64,000 nucleotides of DNA from Verrucomicrobiota bacterium (lineage in GTDB: Bacteria > Verrucomicrobiota > Kiritimatiellia > SS1-B-03-39 > UBA6053). Every line of letters starts with the position of its first letter. Position 1 is the first letter of the stretch. The stretch is taken from NCBI GenBank assembly GCA_020831625.1, contig JAFIGD010000027.1, positions 1 to 64,000 on the forward strand, written 5' to 3'. The notes beneath the pieces are model-generated. The model searched no databases and was not told where the DNA came from. It saw nothing but the letters and a program-made list of their open reading frames with translations. The position numbers were made by a program, and so were the translations under genes. This document shows positions 9,448 through 19,735 of the stretch, piece after piece.

Positions 9448-9475
9448 CTTATACGCGAAAGGATGCGGGAATCAA
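9448..9475 (-). promoter_or_regulatory. Probable sigma-70 promoter of serA
   Basis: Read on the minus strand, TTGATT is followed after 16 bases by TATAAG. The -10 box lies about 49 bases before the serA start codon. No other gene lies between. Confidence 0.55.
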
Positions 9476-9487
9476 CCGCGCATTCGC

Positions 9488-9529
9488 AAAAAAAAGCCCC
9501 CTCTTCCGGGAGACAACGGAAGAGGGGGC
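9488..9529 (-). terminator. Rho-independent terminator of amtB
   Basis: A perfect 13-bp stem (GCCCCCTCTTCCG and its complement) with an 8-base loop, followed on the minus strand by eight T residues. It lies about 55 bases after the amtB stop. A second palindrome, GGATCCGG/CCGGATCC, at 9538-9562 sits between it and the gene. Confidence 0.9.
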
Positions 9530-9583
9530 CCAGGGTCGGATCCGGTTTACCAGGCCGGATCCGGTAGGAGTGGAGACACTACA

Positions 9584-10951
9584 TTATTCGCCGTAGGCGC
9601 TCTGACCGTGTTCGCTCAGGTCAAGGCCCACCATTTCTTCTTCTTCAGAGACGCGGAGGACACCGACGGCTTTGAGGATGGAGAAGACGATGAACATCGC
9701 GATGAAGGCGTAGACCGGGATGGCGATGGCGCCGACGATCTGCGGCATCAGTTCGATGTCGGGACTGAAGATCGCCGCGGCGATCACGCCCCAGATTCCG
9801 CAGAGACCGTGCACCGGCCAGGCGCCGACGGGGTCGTCGATTTTCGCGACTTCCAGCAGCTTGATCCCGGCGACCACCAGAACACCGGCAATCGCGCCAA
9901 TGATGATGGAGGAGCCGTTGCCGACAACATCAGCGTTGGCGGTGATGCCCACCAGACCGGCGAGAATGCCGTTCAGCGCCATGGTGAGGTCGGGTTTCTT
10001 GTCGAGCACCCAGGAGATGGCCAGGGCGAACACGGCGCCGGCGGCGGCGGCCAGGGTGGTGTTCAGGGCCACCAGCATGGTGTTCTGAACCGCGTCAATG
10101 GTGTGGAATTCAAGCACCGAACCGGGGTTGAAACCGTACCAGCCGATCAGAAGGATGAAAACACCCAGGGCGGCAAAGGTCAGGTTGTGTCCAGGCATCG
10201 GCGTCTTGTCTTTGCCGAAGCGCCCGATCCGGGGACCGAGAACAATCGCGCCGGCCAGACCGCCGAAACCGCCGACCGCGTGCACAATCACCGAACCGGC
10301 GAAGTCGTGGAAGCCCATTTCGTAGAGCCAGCCTTCACCCCAGGTCCAGTAACCGGAGATCGGGTAAATGATGCCCGTCAAAACGGCGGTGTAGATCAGG
10401 TAGGCGGCGAATTTCATACGGCCGGCAACCGCGCCGGAGACAATCGTCGCAGCGGTGGCGGCGAACGCGGCCTGGAACAGGAAGTCGATCTGGGTGCTGA
10501 AAAGAGACCAGGACATTTCGAAGTCGGCTTCGACTTCGGCGATGGTGGTGTATTCTCCGCCCGGTCCAAGTTCGGGAGACCCGAAGACGCTGGGAGCGGC
10601 GATCACACCGTTTCCGTCACCGTACATGATTCCGTATCCGATGAAGAAGTACAGAAGAACCCCCAGAGAGAAGTCCATCACGTTTTTCATCAAAATATTC
10701 ACGGTGTTCTTGGAATGGTTCAAACCGGATTCCAGAATCGCGAAACCGGCCTGCATGAAAATGACCAGTACGGTACAAATCATCAGGAACAGGTTGTCGA
10801 TCACAATGGCGAGAACTTCCGAGTCGGAGTAGAAAGCCGCTTCCTCAACGGCCTCCACAACGTCTTCGGCGTACTCGGCAGCTTCCTGCGCGAAGACCAT
10901 AGAGCCGGCCAAAGCCAGTCCGGTCAAGATATACAATAACGTTTTCTTCAT
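9584..10951 (-). CDS. amtB: Ammonium transporter
   Basis: 455 residues. A signal peptide (MKKTLLYILTGLALAGSMVFA) is followed by an acidic linker and about eleven transmembrane helices. Family signatures include ESGLNHSKNTVNILMKNVMDF, DFAGSVIVHAVGGFGGLAGA and the conserved pore histidines. The C-terminus ends EEEEMVGLDLSEHGQSAYGE, the conserved tail that contacts PII proteins. No glnB/glnK is next to it. AAGGA lies upstream of the ATG. A sigma-54 promoter sits about 100 bases upstream, which implies nitrogen control. Confidence 0.95.
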   Translation of the reverse strand: MKKTLLYILTGLALAGSMVFAQEAAEYAEDVVEAVEEAAFYSDSEVLAIVIDNLFLMICTVLVIFMQAGFAILESGLNHSKNTVNILMKNVMDFSLGVLLYFFIGYGIMYGDGNGVIAAPSVFGSPELGPGGEYTTIAEVEADFEMSWSLFSTQIDFLFQAAFAATAATIVSGAVAGRMKFAAYLIYTAVLTGIIYPISGYWTWGEGWLYEMGFHDFAGSVIVHAVGGFGGLAGAIVLGPRIGRFGKDKTPMPGHNLTFAALGVFILLIGWYGFNPGSVLEFHTIDAVQNTMLVALNTTLAAAAGAVFALAISWVLDKKPDLTMALNGILAGLVGITANADVVGNGSSIIIGAIAGVLVVAGIKLLEVAKIDDPVGAWPVHGLCGIWGVIAAAIFSPDIELMPQIVGAIAIPVYAFIAMFIVFSILKAVGVLRVSEEEEMVGLDLSEHGQSAYGE

Positions 10952-11301
10952 GTTCTATTTCCTTATTCGGGTTTACTTGATGGCTTTTGAACCTGCCTCA
11001 GGCTCTCCGGCCCGGTGGGTACAAATCTCGGTAGTGAGGCAGAAACAGAATAGCAATGGGCGTGCCAACATATTTTTAAAATTCGTAAAATACTAATAAA
11101 GAACACTTTACGTAATTTTAATCTAATCGGACAAAAAACATACGATTTTGACAAGAGATACAAAATTGTCTCCATACCGTCAGAGAACTACGTTTTTGAA
11201 TGCAAATTACCGTTTTCTAACAAAGGCCACCCCCATCAAAATAAATATTGCGTTTTCAGGTCTCATTGTCCAAAAGAACCTAAACAGAACGGCATTCTCC
11301 T
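10952..11301. other. Divergent AT-rich control region between amtB and kinase gene
   Basis: 350 bases without a convincing gene, markedly AT-rich. It contains the sigma-54 promoter for amtB. Reading right, TTGACA at 11148 is a possible -35 box, but the matching -10 (TCCATA) is poor. No NtrC-type dyad was recognised by eye. Confidence 0.6.
11053..11068 (-). promoter_or_regulatory. Sigma-54 (-24/-12) promoter of amtB
   Basis: On the minus strand the sequence reads TTGGCACGCCCATTGC, an exact match to the sigma-54 consensus TGGCACG-N4-TTGC. Transcription would start about 12 bases downstream, giving a leader of about 90 bases before amtB. Sigma-54 control of ammonium transporters through NtrC is well established in other bacteria. 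Confidence 0.85.
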
Positions 11302-12393
11302 ATGAGTCCACCCGCCCCCCATCCGAATCAACTCCCTCTGACCCGGCAGATGACGGACCACCCGCTTCCCGAATCCGCTCCGGGCGGCTACGCGCGCTTT
11401 GGTGTGCAGGAACCTTTTAAAGAGGGCGGCGGCGGCATCCTCACCCGCGCCATGGACCCTTATCTCGGCCGGGAGGTGATCTTCAAAACCCTCCGTCCGG
11501 AATTCAGAGACAACCCCGACGTGCAGCGGAGATTCCTCAGGGAAGCCCGGGTTACCGCGCTGATTCAGCACCCGGCCACCGTTCCCATTTACGAAATGGG
11601 CCGCGACCCGGAGGGCAACCCCTTTTTCACCATGAAGGAAATTCAAGGGGACTCTCTCCAGAAAATTCTCGCCGGAATCGTCGCCCACGACCGGAAATAC
11701 GATGCCTACCGCTCACGCGACGCACTGCTCGATATTCTCATCCAGGTGGGTCAGGCCCTCGCCTATGCCCACGCCTGCGACGTGATTCACCGGGACATCA
11801 AACCTGGCAACATTATGGTCGGCGCCTTTGGCGAGGTCATGGTCATGGACTGGGGCGTGGCCAAAATCATGGACGGCGAGGATGACGCCGATCACGCGCC
11901 TTACGAAGAACTGACCCTGGATCCGGAAATGACCGTGTACGGCAAAGTCTACGGAACCCCCCGCTACATGGCGCCGGAGCAGGCCAAGGGACAAACCGAT
12001 ATTGATCACCGCGTGGACATCTTCAGTCTGGGCGCGGTTTTATACGAGTGCCTCATTTACCGTCCCCTGGTCTTCGGCTCCAACCGCGAGGAGCTTCTCA
12101 AGAAAATCTGTGAAGAGCCCTTTGTTTCGCCCGCGAAAAAAGAGCCCATCCGCATGATTCCCCCGGAACTCGACGCCATCGTCATGAAAGCACTCGAGAA
12201 AGCGCCGAAAGACCGGTACGCGACCATGAACGATTTTGTATCGGACATCCAGAAATTCCGGAGGGGACAGCCGGTCTCCATTATGCAGGTAACCCGCAGA
12301 GCCCAAATTCAGCGCTGGGTGAAAACCAATTTGCCGTGGAAACGCACAAGCGTCCTGCTCCTGATCGGGTTTCTCTTCGGCCTGGCGGTTTGA
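11302..12393 (+). CDS. Hanks-type Ser/Thr protein kinase, short form
   Basis: 363 residues. The kinase domain (about 32-320) has a glycine-rich EGGGGIL loop, the ATP lysine in EVIFKTLRP, HRDIKPGNIM, DWGVAK (DFG position), and GTPRYMAPEQAKG. The basic RRAQIQRWVKTNLPWKR precedes a terminal hydrophobic SVLLLIGFLFGLAV that ends the protein at once. Relatives usually continue through a full membrane helix into a large C-terminal domain, so this copy looks truncated or minimal. An internal ATG at 11350 is another possible start. A tRNA gene follows on the other strand. Confidence 0.88.
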   Translation: MSPPAPHPNQLPLTRQMTDHPLPESAPGGYARFGVQEPFKEGGGGILTRAMDPYLGREVIFKTLRPEFRDNPDVQRRFLREARVTALIQHPATVPIYEMGRDPEGNPFFTMKEIQGDSLQKILAGIVAHDRKYDAYRSRDALLDILIQVGQALAYAHACDVIHRDIKPGNIMVGAFGEVMVMDWGVAKIMDGEDDADHAPYEELTLDPEMTVYGKVYGTPRYMAPEQAKGQTDIDHRVDIFSLGAVLYECLIYRPLVFGSNREELLKKICEEPFVSPAKKEPIRMIPPELDAIVMKALEKAPKDRYATMNDFVSDIQKFRRGQPVSIMQVTRRAQIQRWVKTNLPWKRTSVLLLIGFLFGLAV

Positions 12394-12450
12394 ACAACGC
12401 CACAAAAAAACGCGGCCGGACATGCAGAAGCAAATGCCGATCGCGTAAAA

Positions 12451-12536
12451 TGGTACTCGGGGTGGGAGTCGAACCCACACGCCCTAACGGGCACCAGCCC
12501 CTCAAGCTGGCGTGTCTGCCATTCCACCACCCGAGT
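12451..12536 (-). tRNA. tRNA-Leu (anticodon GAG)
   Basis: On the minus strand the 7-bp acceptor stem pairs ACTCGGG with CCCGAGT, followed by A and an encoded CCA. The anticodon stem CCAGC/GCTGG encloses the loop TTGAGGG, anticodon GAG at 12501-12503. A long variable arm (GTGCCCGTTAGGGCGT) and the T-loop GGTTCGACTCC are present. The 86-base length with variable arm fits class II tRNA-Leu. Confidence 0.96.
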
Positions 12537-12720
12537 TTGGGAAAAAAGGTCGAACGTTTTGACTGCGGCTCTGTCTACCCTAATGTTCAGCCTCTTGGCA
12601 AGGGAAATGTTACGGCTTTTTCAACAGAAAATTCAGCTTTCCCGGATTAAGGAATCGACAAACCGGCCTATTTTCTCCACATTGGAGATCGTTTTAACCT
12701 CAAATAACCCTTGGAGACTT

Positions 12721-13548
12721 ATGAAGAACAGATTAACATTGGCCCTGACCACCGCGGCCGCCGCCCTTTTCGCCCTTTCCGTGAACGCGCAGGACATCCC
12801 CGAGGATGTGCGCGAAAAACTGAGCTATCAACAGGGGTTTTCTCTGGGTCAACAGCTGGTTGAGCAGGTGCCCGAAGAAATGCAGGCCCGGTTTATCCAG
12901 GGCTTTCAGGACGCCCTCGCCCAGGAGCCGGATGAAGACGCAATGCTCTATGCCAGCGGTGCCCAGAGCGCCATGCAGGCCATGCAGCAGGGCGCGAAAG
13001 CGGAGTCTGTCCTTAAAGGTATTCAGGATGTGATGGCCGGTAACGACCCGGCGTATTCCGAAGAGGAGGTGATGGCCGCCTTTGAAATCATCCAGAAACT
13101 CCAACAGGAGCGCCAGCAAAAAATGCAGCAGGCTCAAGGCGATCAGTCCCGCAAAGCCCAGGAAAACAAAGCCGCCGGCGAGGAATTCCTGCGTGAAAAC
13201 GCCGCCCGTGACGAAGTAGTCACCACCCTCAGCGGCCTGCAGTACGAAGTCCTCGAAGACGGCGAAGGCGATTCCCCCGCCGCCACCGACACCGTCACCG
13301 TTCATTACACCGGCCGACTGCTCAGCGGTGATGTGTTCGACAGTTCCGTCGAACGCGGCGAACCGGCCCGCTTCCCCCTCAACCAGGTCATTCCCGGCTG
13401 GACGGAAGGCCTTCAGTTGATGTCCCCCGGTGCCCGCTTCCGCTTCTGGATCCCGGCCAACCTCGCCTACGGCGAAAACGCCCCGCCCCAGATCGGACCC
13501 AACCAGGTTCTGGATTTTGAAGTGGAACTGATCAGCATCGGAAACTGA
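12721..13548 (+). CDS. Periplasmic FKBP-type peptidyl-prolyl isomerase
   Basis: 275 residues. A signal peptide ends at about ALSVNAQD. A helical, glutamine-rich N-terminal region (about 25-165), resembling the FkpA/Mip dimerisation domain, precedes the FKBP domain (about 180-275). FKBP elements are DTVTVHYTGRLLSGDVFDSS, FPLNQVIPGWTEGLQLM, and LAYGENAPPQIGPNQVLDFEVELI. It should assist folding of secreted proteins. GGAG precedes the ATG at 12721, and a terminator follows. The flanking tRNA runs the other way. Confidence 0.92.
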   Translation: MKNRLTLALTTAAAALFALSVNAQDIPEDVREKLSYQQGFSLGQQLVEQVPEEMQARFIQGFQDALAQEPDEDAMLYASGAQSAMQAMQQGAKAESVLKGIQDVMAGNDPAYSEEEVMAAFEIIQKLQQERQQKMQQAQGDQSRKAQENKAAGEEFLRENAARDEVVTTLSGLQYEVLEDGEGDSPAATDTVTVHYTGRLLSGDVFDSSVERGEPARFPLNQVIPGWTEGLQLMSPGARFRFWIPANLAYGENAPPQIGPNQVLDFEVELISIGN

Positions 13549-13570
13549 CCCCAACCCCTGAACCCTTCAA

Positions 13571-13596
13571 AGCCTCCGGTCTTCCGGGGGCTTTTT
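13571..13596 (+). terminator. Rho-independent terminator after FKBP gene
   Basis: AGCCTCCGG pairs with CCGGGGGCT (one mismatch) across a TCTT loop and is followed by TTTTT. It lies 22 bases after the stop codon. Confidence 0.85.
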
Positions 13597-13678
13597 CCTT
13601 CCCGGGCGGCACTTGCCATTCCAGGCGGAATCCGTTAAGACCCGGGAAGCATTCCACAACAACCCTTTGGAGAGTATC

Positions 13679-14798
13679 ATGCAGGAAAATATCGATCTTC
13701 ACTTAAAAGAATGGCGCGACAAACTCGAAGAGATGCGGGGGTATCTTTGACGTCGCCGAACGCAAAGAACAACTCGCGGCTCTCGAAGCCAAAATCGCCG
13801 ATCCGGAATTCTGGAACGACCAGAAAACCGCCCGCACCGTCATTGCCGAAGCAAACGCCATAAAAGGCATCACCGCCCCCTTTGATGAAATGATGTCGGT
13901 GCTCGATGATGCCGATGTCATGCTCGAACTGCTCGAACTCGAAGAGGACGAAACCCAGCTCGCCCAGGGCGAGGCTGAACTGAACGCCTCGCTTAAAAAA
14001 ATCACCAAGCTCTTTAATGAGATGGAGCTGAAGTCGCTTTTGGGCAATAAATTCGACGCCAACAACGCCTACCTCACCATCAACGCCGGGGCCGGAGGCA
14101 CCGAATCCTGCGACTGGGCCTCCATGCTCTACCGCATGTATTACCGCTTCTGCGAACGGAACGGCTTCAAATTCAGCGTCCTCGACATGCAGGACGGTGA
14201 AGAGGCCGGCATCAAAAGCGTCTCCGCCCACATCGAAGGGCCCTACGCCTACGGCATGCTCAAAGCCGAACGCGGCGTGCACCGCCTCGTGCGGATCTCC
14301 CCCTTCGACTCCGCCAGCCGCCGCCACACCTCGTTCACCGCCGTGGACGTGGTCGCGGAAATCGATGACGATGTCGATGTCGAAATCAACGACGCCGATA
14401 TCCGGGTGGACACCTACCGCGCCAGCGGATCGGGCGGCCAGCACGTCAACACCACCGACTCCGCCGTGCGCATGACCCACATCCCCACCGGGATTGTCGT
14501 CGCCTGTCAGTCCGAACGCAGTCAGCACGCCAACCGCGACAAGGTCATCAAACTCCTGACCGCCAAAGTCTACGAATGGCAGATGGACCAGAAGCGCAAG
14601 GAAATCGAAAAATTCTACGACCCCAAGGGCGCCATCGCCTGGGGAAGCCAGATCCGGTCCTATGTGCTGCAGCCGTACACCATGGTCAAAGACCACCGCA
14701 CCAATGAGGAGGCCGGGAACGCCCAGGGGGTCCTCGACGGCGAAATCATGCCCTTCATCGAGGCGTACCTCAAAGACAAACGGAAACAGGAAGCATGA
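13679..14798 (+). CDS. prfB: Peptide chain release factor 2, programmed +1 frameshift
   Basis: RF2 recognises UGA and UAA. Translation starts at ATG 13679 (GGAG upstream), reads 23 codons and meets an in-frame TGA at 13748-13750. The context CGGGGGTATCTTTGAC holds an internal Shine-Dalgarno-like GGGGG and the slippery CTT before TGA, the classic autoregulatory RF2 site. After a +1 shift, reading continues as DVAERKEQ to 14798, about 372 residues in all. The body has the SPF motif (ISPFDSASRRHTSF) and the GGQ loop (SGSGGQHVNTTDSAVR). The stop overlaps the trpC start as ATGA. Confidence 0.96.
13740..13750 (+). promoter_or_regulatory. RF2 recoding site (CTT TGA)
   Basis: The slippery CTT codon (13745-13747) is followed by TGA (13748-13750). 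A run of five G ends four bases before the CTT. Low RF2 favours the +1 shift, so the factor regulates its own synthesis. Confidence 0.93.
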
Positions 14799-15571
14799 AC
14801 ATCCTCGATAAGATTATCTCCCATAAACGCACCGAAGTCGGCAACCACCGCTTCAACTTCACCATGGGACAACTGCGCGACCAGTCCTCCGGCCGCCCCG
14901 CCCCGCCCAAATTCGCGGACGCCCTCTGCGCCGCGCCAATCGGCCTCATCGCCGAAGTGAAGCATAAAAGCCCCAGCGCCGGGGTGATCCGCGAGCCGTT
15001 CGATCCCGCCGCCATTGCCGCCGACTACGAAGCCGCCGGCGCCCAGTGCGTTTCGGTGCTGATGGACCGCGAATTCTTCGGCGGCGGCGAGGAACACTTC
15101 CAGGCCGTCCGCGACCAAATCAACCTGCCCATGCTCTACAAAGAGTTCGTCGTTGATCCCTGGCAGGTCTGGCACGCGAAAAAACTGGGCGCGTCCGCGG
15201 TGCTGCTCATCGCCGCCGCCATGCCGGAAACCCTGTTGGCGGGCCTCATGACCGAGATCCGTCTCGCCGGCCTCGAGGTTCTCTTCGAAGTGCACAACGA
15301 GGAGGAACTCGAAACCGCCCTGAAACTCGACGCCCCGCTGATCGGCATCAACAACCGCAATCTCAAAACCTTTGAGACCTCGCTGGAGACCACCCTCCGC
15401 CTGCTTCCGAAGGTCGGAAAAGATATCCGCGTCATCAGCGAAAGCGGCATCCGCACCCGCGAGGATGTCGAGCGCCTGCGCGACGCCGGGACGGCGGGCA
15501 TTCTCGTCGGCGAACAGTTGCTCCGTCAACCCGATCTCCGCGCCGCGGTCCGGGATCTTATGGGGACATGA
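14795..15571 (+). CDS. trpC: Indole-3-glycerol phosphate synthase
   Basis: 258 residues with a TIM barrel. It closes the indole ring of CdRP in tryptophan synthesis. Signatures include [60 protein letters not shown] and [12 protein letters not shown]. It overlaps both prfB upstream and trpF downstream by four bases, implying coupled translation. Confidence 0.96.
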   Translation: MNILDKIISHKRTEVGNHRFNFTMGQLRDQSSGRPAPPKFADALCAAPIGLIAEVKHKSPSAGVIREPFDPAAIAADYEAAGAQCVSVLMDREFFGGGEEHFQAVRDQINLPMLYKEFVVDPWQVWHAKKLGASAVLLIAAAMPETLLAGLMTEIRLAGLEVLFEVHNEEELETALKLDAPLIGINNRNLKTFETSLETTLRLLPKVGKDIRVISESGIRTREDVERLRDAGTAGILVGEQLLRQPDLRAAVRDLMGT

Positions 15572-16208
15572 ACGGATTCATCAAACTTTGCGGCTTCACC
15601 CGGGAGGTCGATGTGAATCACGCCGTACACGCGGGAACGGACGCGCTCGGCTTCATCTTCTGGCCCAAAAGTCCGCGCTGCGTCACCGCGGAACATGTCG
15701 CCGGATTCAAGGTTCCGACGGACCGCCTCAAAGTGGGCGTGTTTGTCAACCAGCCCCCGGAATTCATTCGGGAAGCTTTCCAAACCGCGAACCTCAACAT
15801 CGTGCAACTGCACGGAGACGAGGACGCGGACTATATCCGCGCCTTAAACCTCCCCGTCTGGAAAGCACTGCATCTCGACCGGCTCCCCCCCGACTGGGAA
15901 ACGCTTCCCGTCGAGGCGCTCCTGATCGACAGCGGCACCGTGGAAATGCCCGGCGGCACCGGCATGGCGGTGGATGTGGACCGCGCGGCGGCCTTCGTCG
16001 CGAAAACCCGGCACAAAGTTCTGCTTGCGGGCGGACTGAAAGCGGGTACGGTAGCGGGTGCCGTCCACGCCGTGCAACCCTTCGGTGTGGATGTCAGTTC
16101 CGGAATAGAAACCGCTCCGGGAATCAAATCCCCGGAGGCGGTCTCCGATTTTGTCCGCCAGGCCCGCAAGGCCTTTCATTTGCTTTCAACCTCATCCGAA
16201 TCTCTATC

Positions 16209-16212
<4 letters not shown>
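15568..16212 (+). CDS. trpF: Phosphoribosylanthranilate isomerase
   Basis: 214 residues, a small TIM barrel performing the Amadori rearrangement before TrpC. Key segments are [12 protein letters not shown] (catalytic Cys in LCGF), [43 protein letters not shown] and [16 protein letters not shown]. It overlaps trpC by ATGA and overlaps trpB by four bases. Confidence 0.95.
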
Positions 16213-17446
<1,234 letters not shown>

Positions 17447-17450
<4 letters not shown>

Positions 17451-18313
17451 TGAGCATGACCGGATTCGGCCAGGGTTCCGCAAGTCGCGACGGACACGCT
17501 GTGCGCGTGGAACTCAGCGCCGTCAACCGCAAAAATCTCGACATCAACACCACCCTGCCCCGCGCCTATGCCGCCTGGGAGGCCCACGGCCAGTCCCGAA
17601 TTCAGAAAGCCCTTCACCGCGGACGCATTCAGGTTCGTGTCGAAATCCTGACCGACAACGCCGCCACGGGCCTCGCCTTTGACGCCGCCCGCGCGAAGGA
17701 CATGCTTGAACAGGCCAACCGCTTTGCCGCCGACCATCAGTTGAAACCCGTCGACGCGGTCGCCGATCTTCTCCGCTTCGCCCTGACCGTTCCCGACGAA
17801 CAATCCGCCGCCGAAAACCTCCGGGATCTTCTGGACACCGCGCTCACCGACGCCCTCGACGAACTGCTGGCCATGCGGGCGCGGGAAGGCGCCCACCTCG
17901 CCGAAGTGCTCGCCGCGCAACTCGATCAGCTCGAAGCCCTGCTCCGGGAGATTGATCCGCTCATTGAACCCGCGCGAAACAGCATGATCGACAAACTCCG
18001 CGACTCCGTGCAGGCCCTGAACGTCGATCTCGCCGACGCGCAGCCCCGCCTGCTACAGGAAATCGCGCTCTATGGCGAACGGAGCGACATCCGCGAGGAA
18101 ACCGACCGCATTCAGGGACACATCCAGCAGGCCCGCGAAAAAATCAAAGCCGAAGGCCCCTGCGGACGCGCACTCGATTTTCTCTGTCAGGAGCTGGGCC
18201 GGGAACTCAACACCCTTTCCGTCAAAGCCGCCTCATCCGAAATCAACCGTCTCGCCCTCGCTGGAAAAGAACAACTCGAAATGATCCGCGAGCAGGCTCA
18301 AAACGTCGAATAA
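17447..18313 (+). CDS. yicC: YicC-family endoribonuclease
   Basis: 288 residues. The start [10 protein letters not shown] and the C-terminal block [22 protein letters not shown], then [11 protein letters not shown], are diagnostic of the YicC/YloC family, now regarded as endoribonucleases. The middle is a long helical region. As in many genomes it precedes gmk. Overlap with trpB places it at the end of the prfB-trp run. Confidence 0.93.
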
Positions 18314-18316
18314 ACG

Positions 18317-18940
18317 ATGCAACCCACACCCCATCCCGTTCTCTTTCTGGTCAGCGCCCCCTCCGGCGCAGGCAAAACCACTCTTTGCAAACAACTGCTC
18401 GCGACCCATCCGGAACTCCGCTATTCCGTTAGTTGCACCACCCGCCCGCCCCGCGAGGGGGAAAAACACGGCGAGGATTATTTTTTCATGAGCCGGGAGG
18501 CCTTCGAAGCCAAAATCATGACCGATGATTTTCTCGAACACGCCGAAGTCTACGGAAACTACTACGGCACCGAAGTCTCGTTTGTGACCCGGGCGATCGC
18601 AAACGGAAACTCGGTGCTTCTGGATGTGGATGTGCAGGGCGCGGAAAAAATCAGATCCGCGCTGCAACGTCCCGGAATCGACCCCCGGTTGCGGCAGGCT
18701 TTCTGCGATGTCTTCGTGCTCCCCCCTTCTCTTCAGGCCTTAAAACAGCGCCTCACTCAGCGCGGAAAAGACCGTGAGGATGTCATTCAACACCGGCTGG
18801 AACAGGCGGAGTCTGAAATTCAAGAGGCGAACCGGTATCAGTATCAATTTCAAAACGGGGACCTCAATGAAGCGGTGCTGACCTTTCAGTCGATTTACCG
18901 CGCGGCGGCCTATCGGACCTGGCACACCGGTCGCACATAA
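18317..18940 (+). CDS. gmk: Guanylate kinase
   Basis: 207 residues. The P-loop is SAPSGAGKTTLCK, followed by SVSCTTRPPREGEKHGEDYFF (GMP binding) and FLEHAEVYGNYYGT. Then LLDVDVQGAEKIR and the lid region LKQRLTQRGKDREDVIQHRL. It converts GMP to GDP. It begins three bases after yicC. Confidence 0.96.
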   Translation: MQPTPHPVLFLVSAPSGAGKTTLCKQLLATHPELRYSVSCTTRPPREGEKHGEDYFFMSREAFEAKIMTDDFLEHAEVYGNYYGTEVSFVTRAIANGNSVLLDVDVQGAEKIRSALQRPGIDPRLRQAFCDVFVLPPSLQALKQRLTQRGKDREDVIQHRLEQAESEIQEANRYQYQFQNGDLNEAVLTFQSIYRAAAYRTWHTGRT

Positions 18941-18999
18941 CCCCTATGCCTACATTAGTAGGCAAATTAAAAATTTAAATTCCGTAATCGTCACGGTCT

Positions 19000-19029
19000 T
19001 TGACCTCCCGGAATGAAAGGGTGTAGTGT
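19000..19029 (+). promoter_or_regulatory. Possible promoter of the H1-like gene
   Basis: TTGACC at 19000-19005 is followed after 16-18 bases by a TGTAGTGT -10 region. Two stem-loops follow in the untranslated leader: GCTGG/CCAGC at 19041-19061 and CGGGTC/GACCCG at 19073-19098. Confidence 0.4.
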
Positions 19030-19119
19030 TTAACCATATCGCTGGGAAACGTTTTTCCAGCAGACAAGCCCCCGGGTCAACCTTTTCACAAAGACCCGTC
19101 ATCAATAGGAGATGAAAGA

Positions 19120-19674
19120 GTGCCTGCAAAAAAAACTCCGGCCCCCAAAAAGGCCCCTGCTAAAAAAACGGTAGCGAAAAAAGCTCCCGCAGCCAAAAAA
19201 ACACCGGCGAAAAAAGCCGTTGCGAAAAAGGCTCCCGCCTCAAAAACCGCCGCCAAAAAAGCTCCGGTGAAAAAGGCCGTTGCGAAAAAAGCCCCGGCCA
19301 AAAAAACGGTCGCCAAAAAAGCGCCCGCTAAGAAGGTGCCGGCTAAAAAAGCCCCCGCCAAAAAAGTTGTGGCCAAGAAACCTTCCGCAAAGAAGGCTCC
19401 CGCTAAAAAAGTGGTGACGAAAAAAGTACCCGCCAAAAAGGCCCCGGCCAAAAAAGCGGTTGCGAAAAAAGCCCCGGCTAAAAAAGCAGTAGCCAAGAAA
19501 GCCCCGGCGAAAAAAGCGGTTGCAAAAAAAGCCCCGGCTAAAAAGGCCGTAGCGAAAAAGGCCCCGGCAAAAAAAGCGGTTGCAAAAAAAGCTCCGGCTA
19601 AAAAGGCAGTAGCGAAAAAAGCTCCGGCGAAGAAAACGGCGGCGAAAAAAGCTCCGGCCAAAAAGAAAAGCTGA
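19120..19674 (+). CDS. Lysine/alanine/proline-rich histone H1-like protein
   Basis: 184 residues made almost wholly of [10 protein letters not shown]-type units, about every ten residues. The protein is extremely basic, disordered, and lacks acidic or aromatic residues. It resembles bacterial H1/Hc-like and AlgP-like tails and probably binds DNA or RNA. The start is GTG with AGGAG seven bases upstream; an out-of-frame ATG overlaps it. DNA identity between the repeats makes copy number prone to slippage. A bidirectional terminator follows. Confidence 0.85.
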   Translation: MPAKKTPAPKKAPAKKTVAKKAPAAKKTPAKKAVAKKAPASKTAAKKAPVKKAVAKKAPAKKTVAKKAPAKKVPAKKAPAKKVVAKKPSAKKAPAKKVVTKKVPAKKAPAKKAVAKKAPAKKAVAKKAPAKKAVAKKAPAKKAVAKKAPAKKAVAKKAPAKKAVAKKAPAKKTAAKKAPAKKKS

Positions 19675-19700
19675 TCCGGGACCCTGTACCGGATTCTCCA

Positions 19701-19735
19701 CGGGGGAAAGGCGCGTCCTTTCCCCCGCGTTATTT
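19701..19735. terminator. Terminator between H1-like and zinc-ribbon genes
   Basis: A perfect 11-bp stem, CGGGGGAAAGG with CCTTTCCCCCG, has a 5-base loop. A short T-rich tract (TTATTTTA) follows on the plus strand. It can serve both convergent genes. Confidence 0.75.

Noticed and set aside
12309-12530. Open frames across the tRNA-Leu gene
   Set aside because: They are coincidental readings of a structurally complete tRNA.
13890-14798. RF2 starting only at an internal ATG
   Set aside because: The conserved frameshift and upstream ATG with GGAG explain the full-length protein.
15372-16208. Long N-terminal extension of trpB across trpC and trpF
   Set aside because: It is the out-of-frame reading of those genes; TrpB begins normally at 16209.
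19086-19661. Phe/Ala-rich open frame antisense to the H1-like gene
   Set aside because: [12 protein letters not shown]-type repeats are the complement of the Lys-Ala codons. No start signal or family match.
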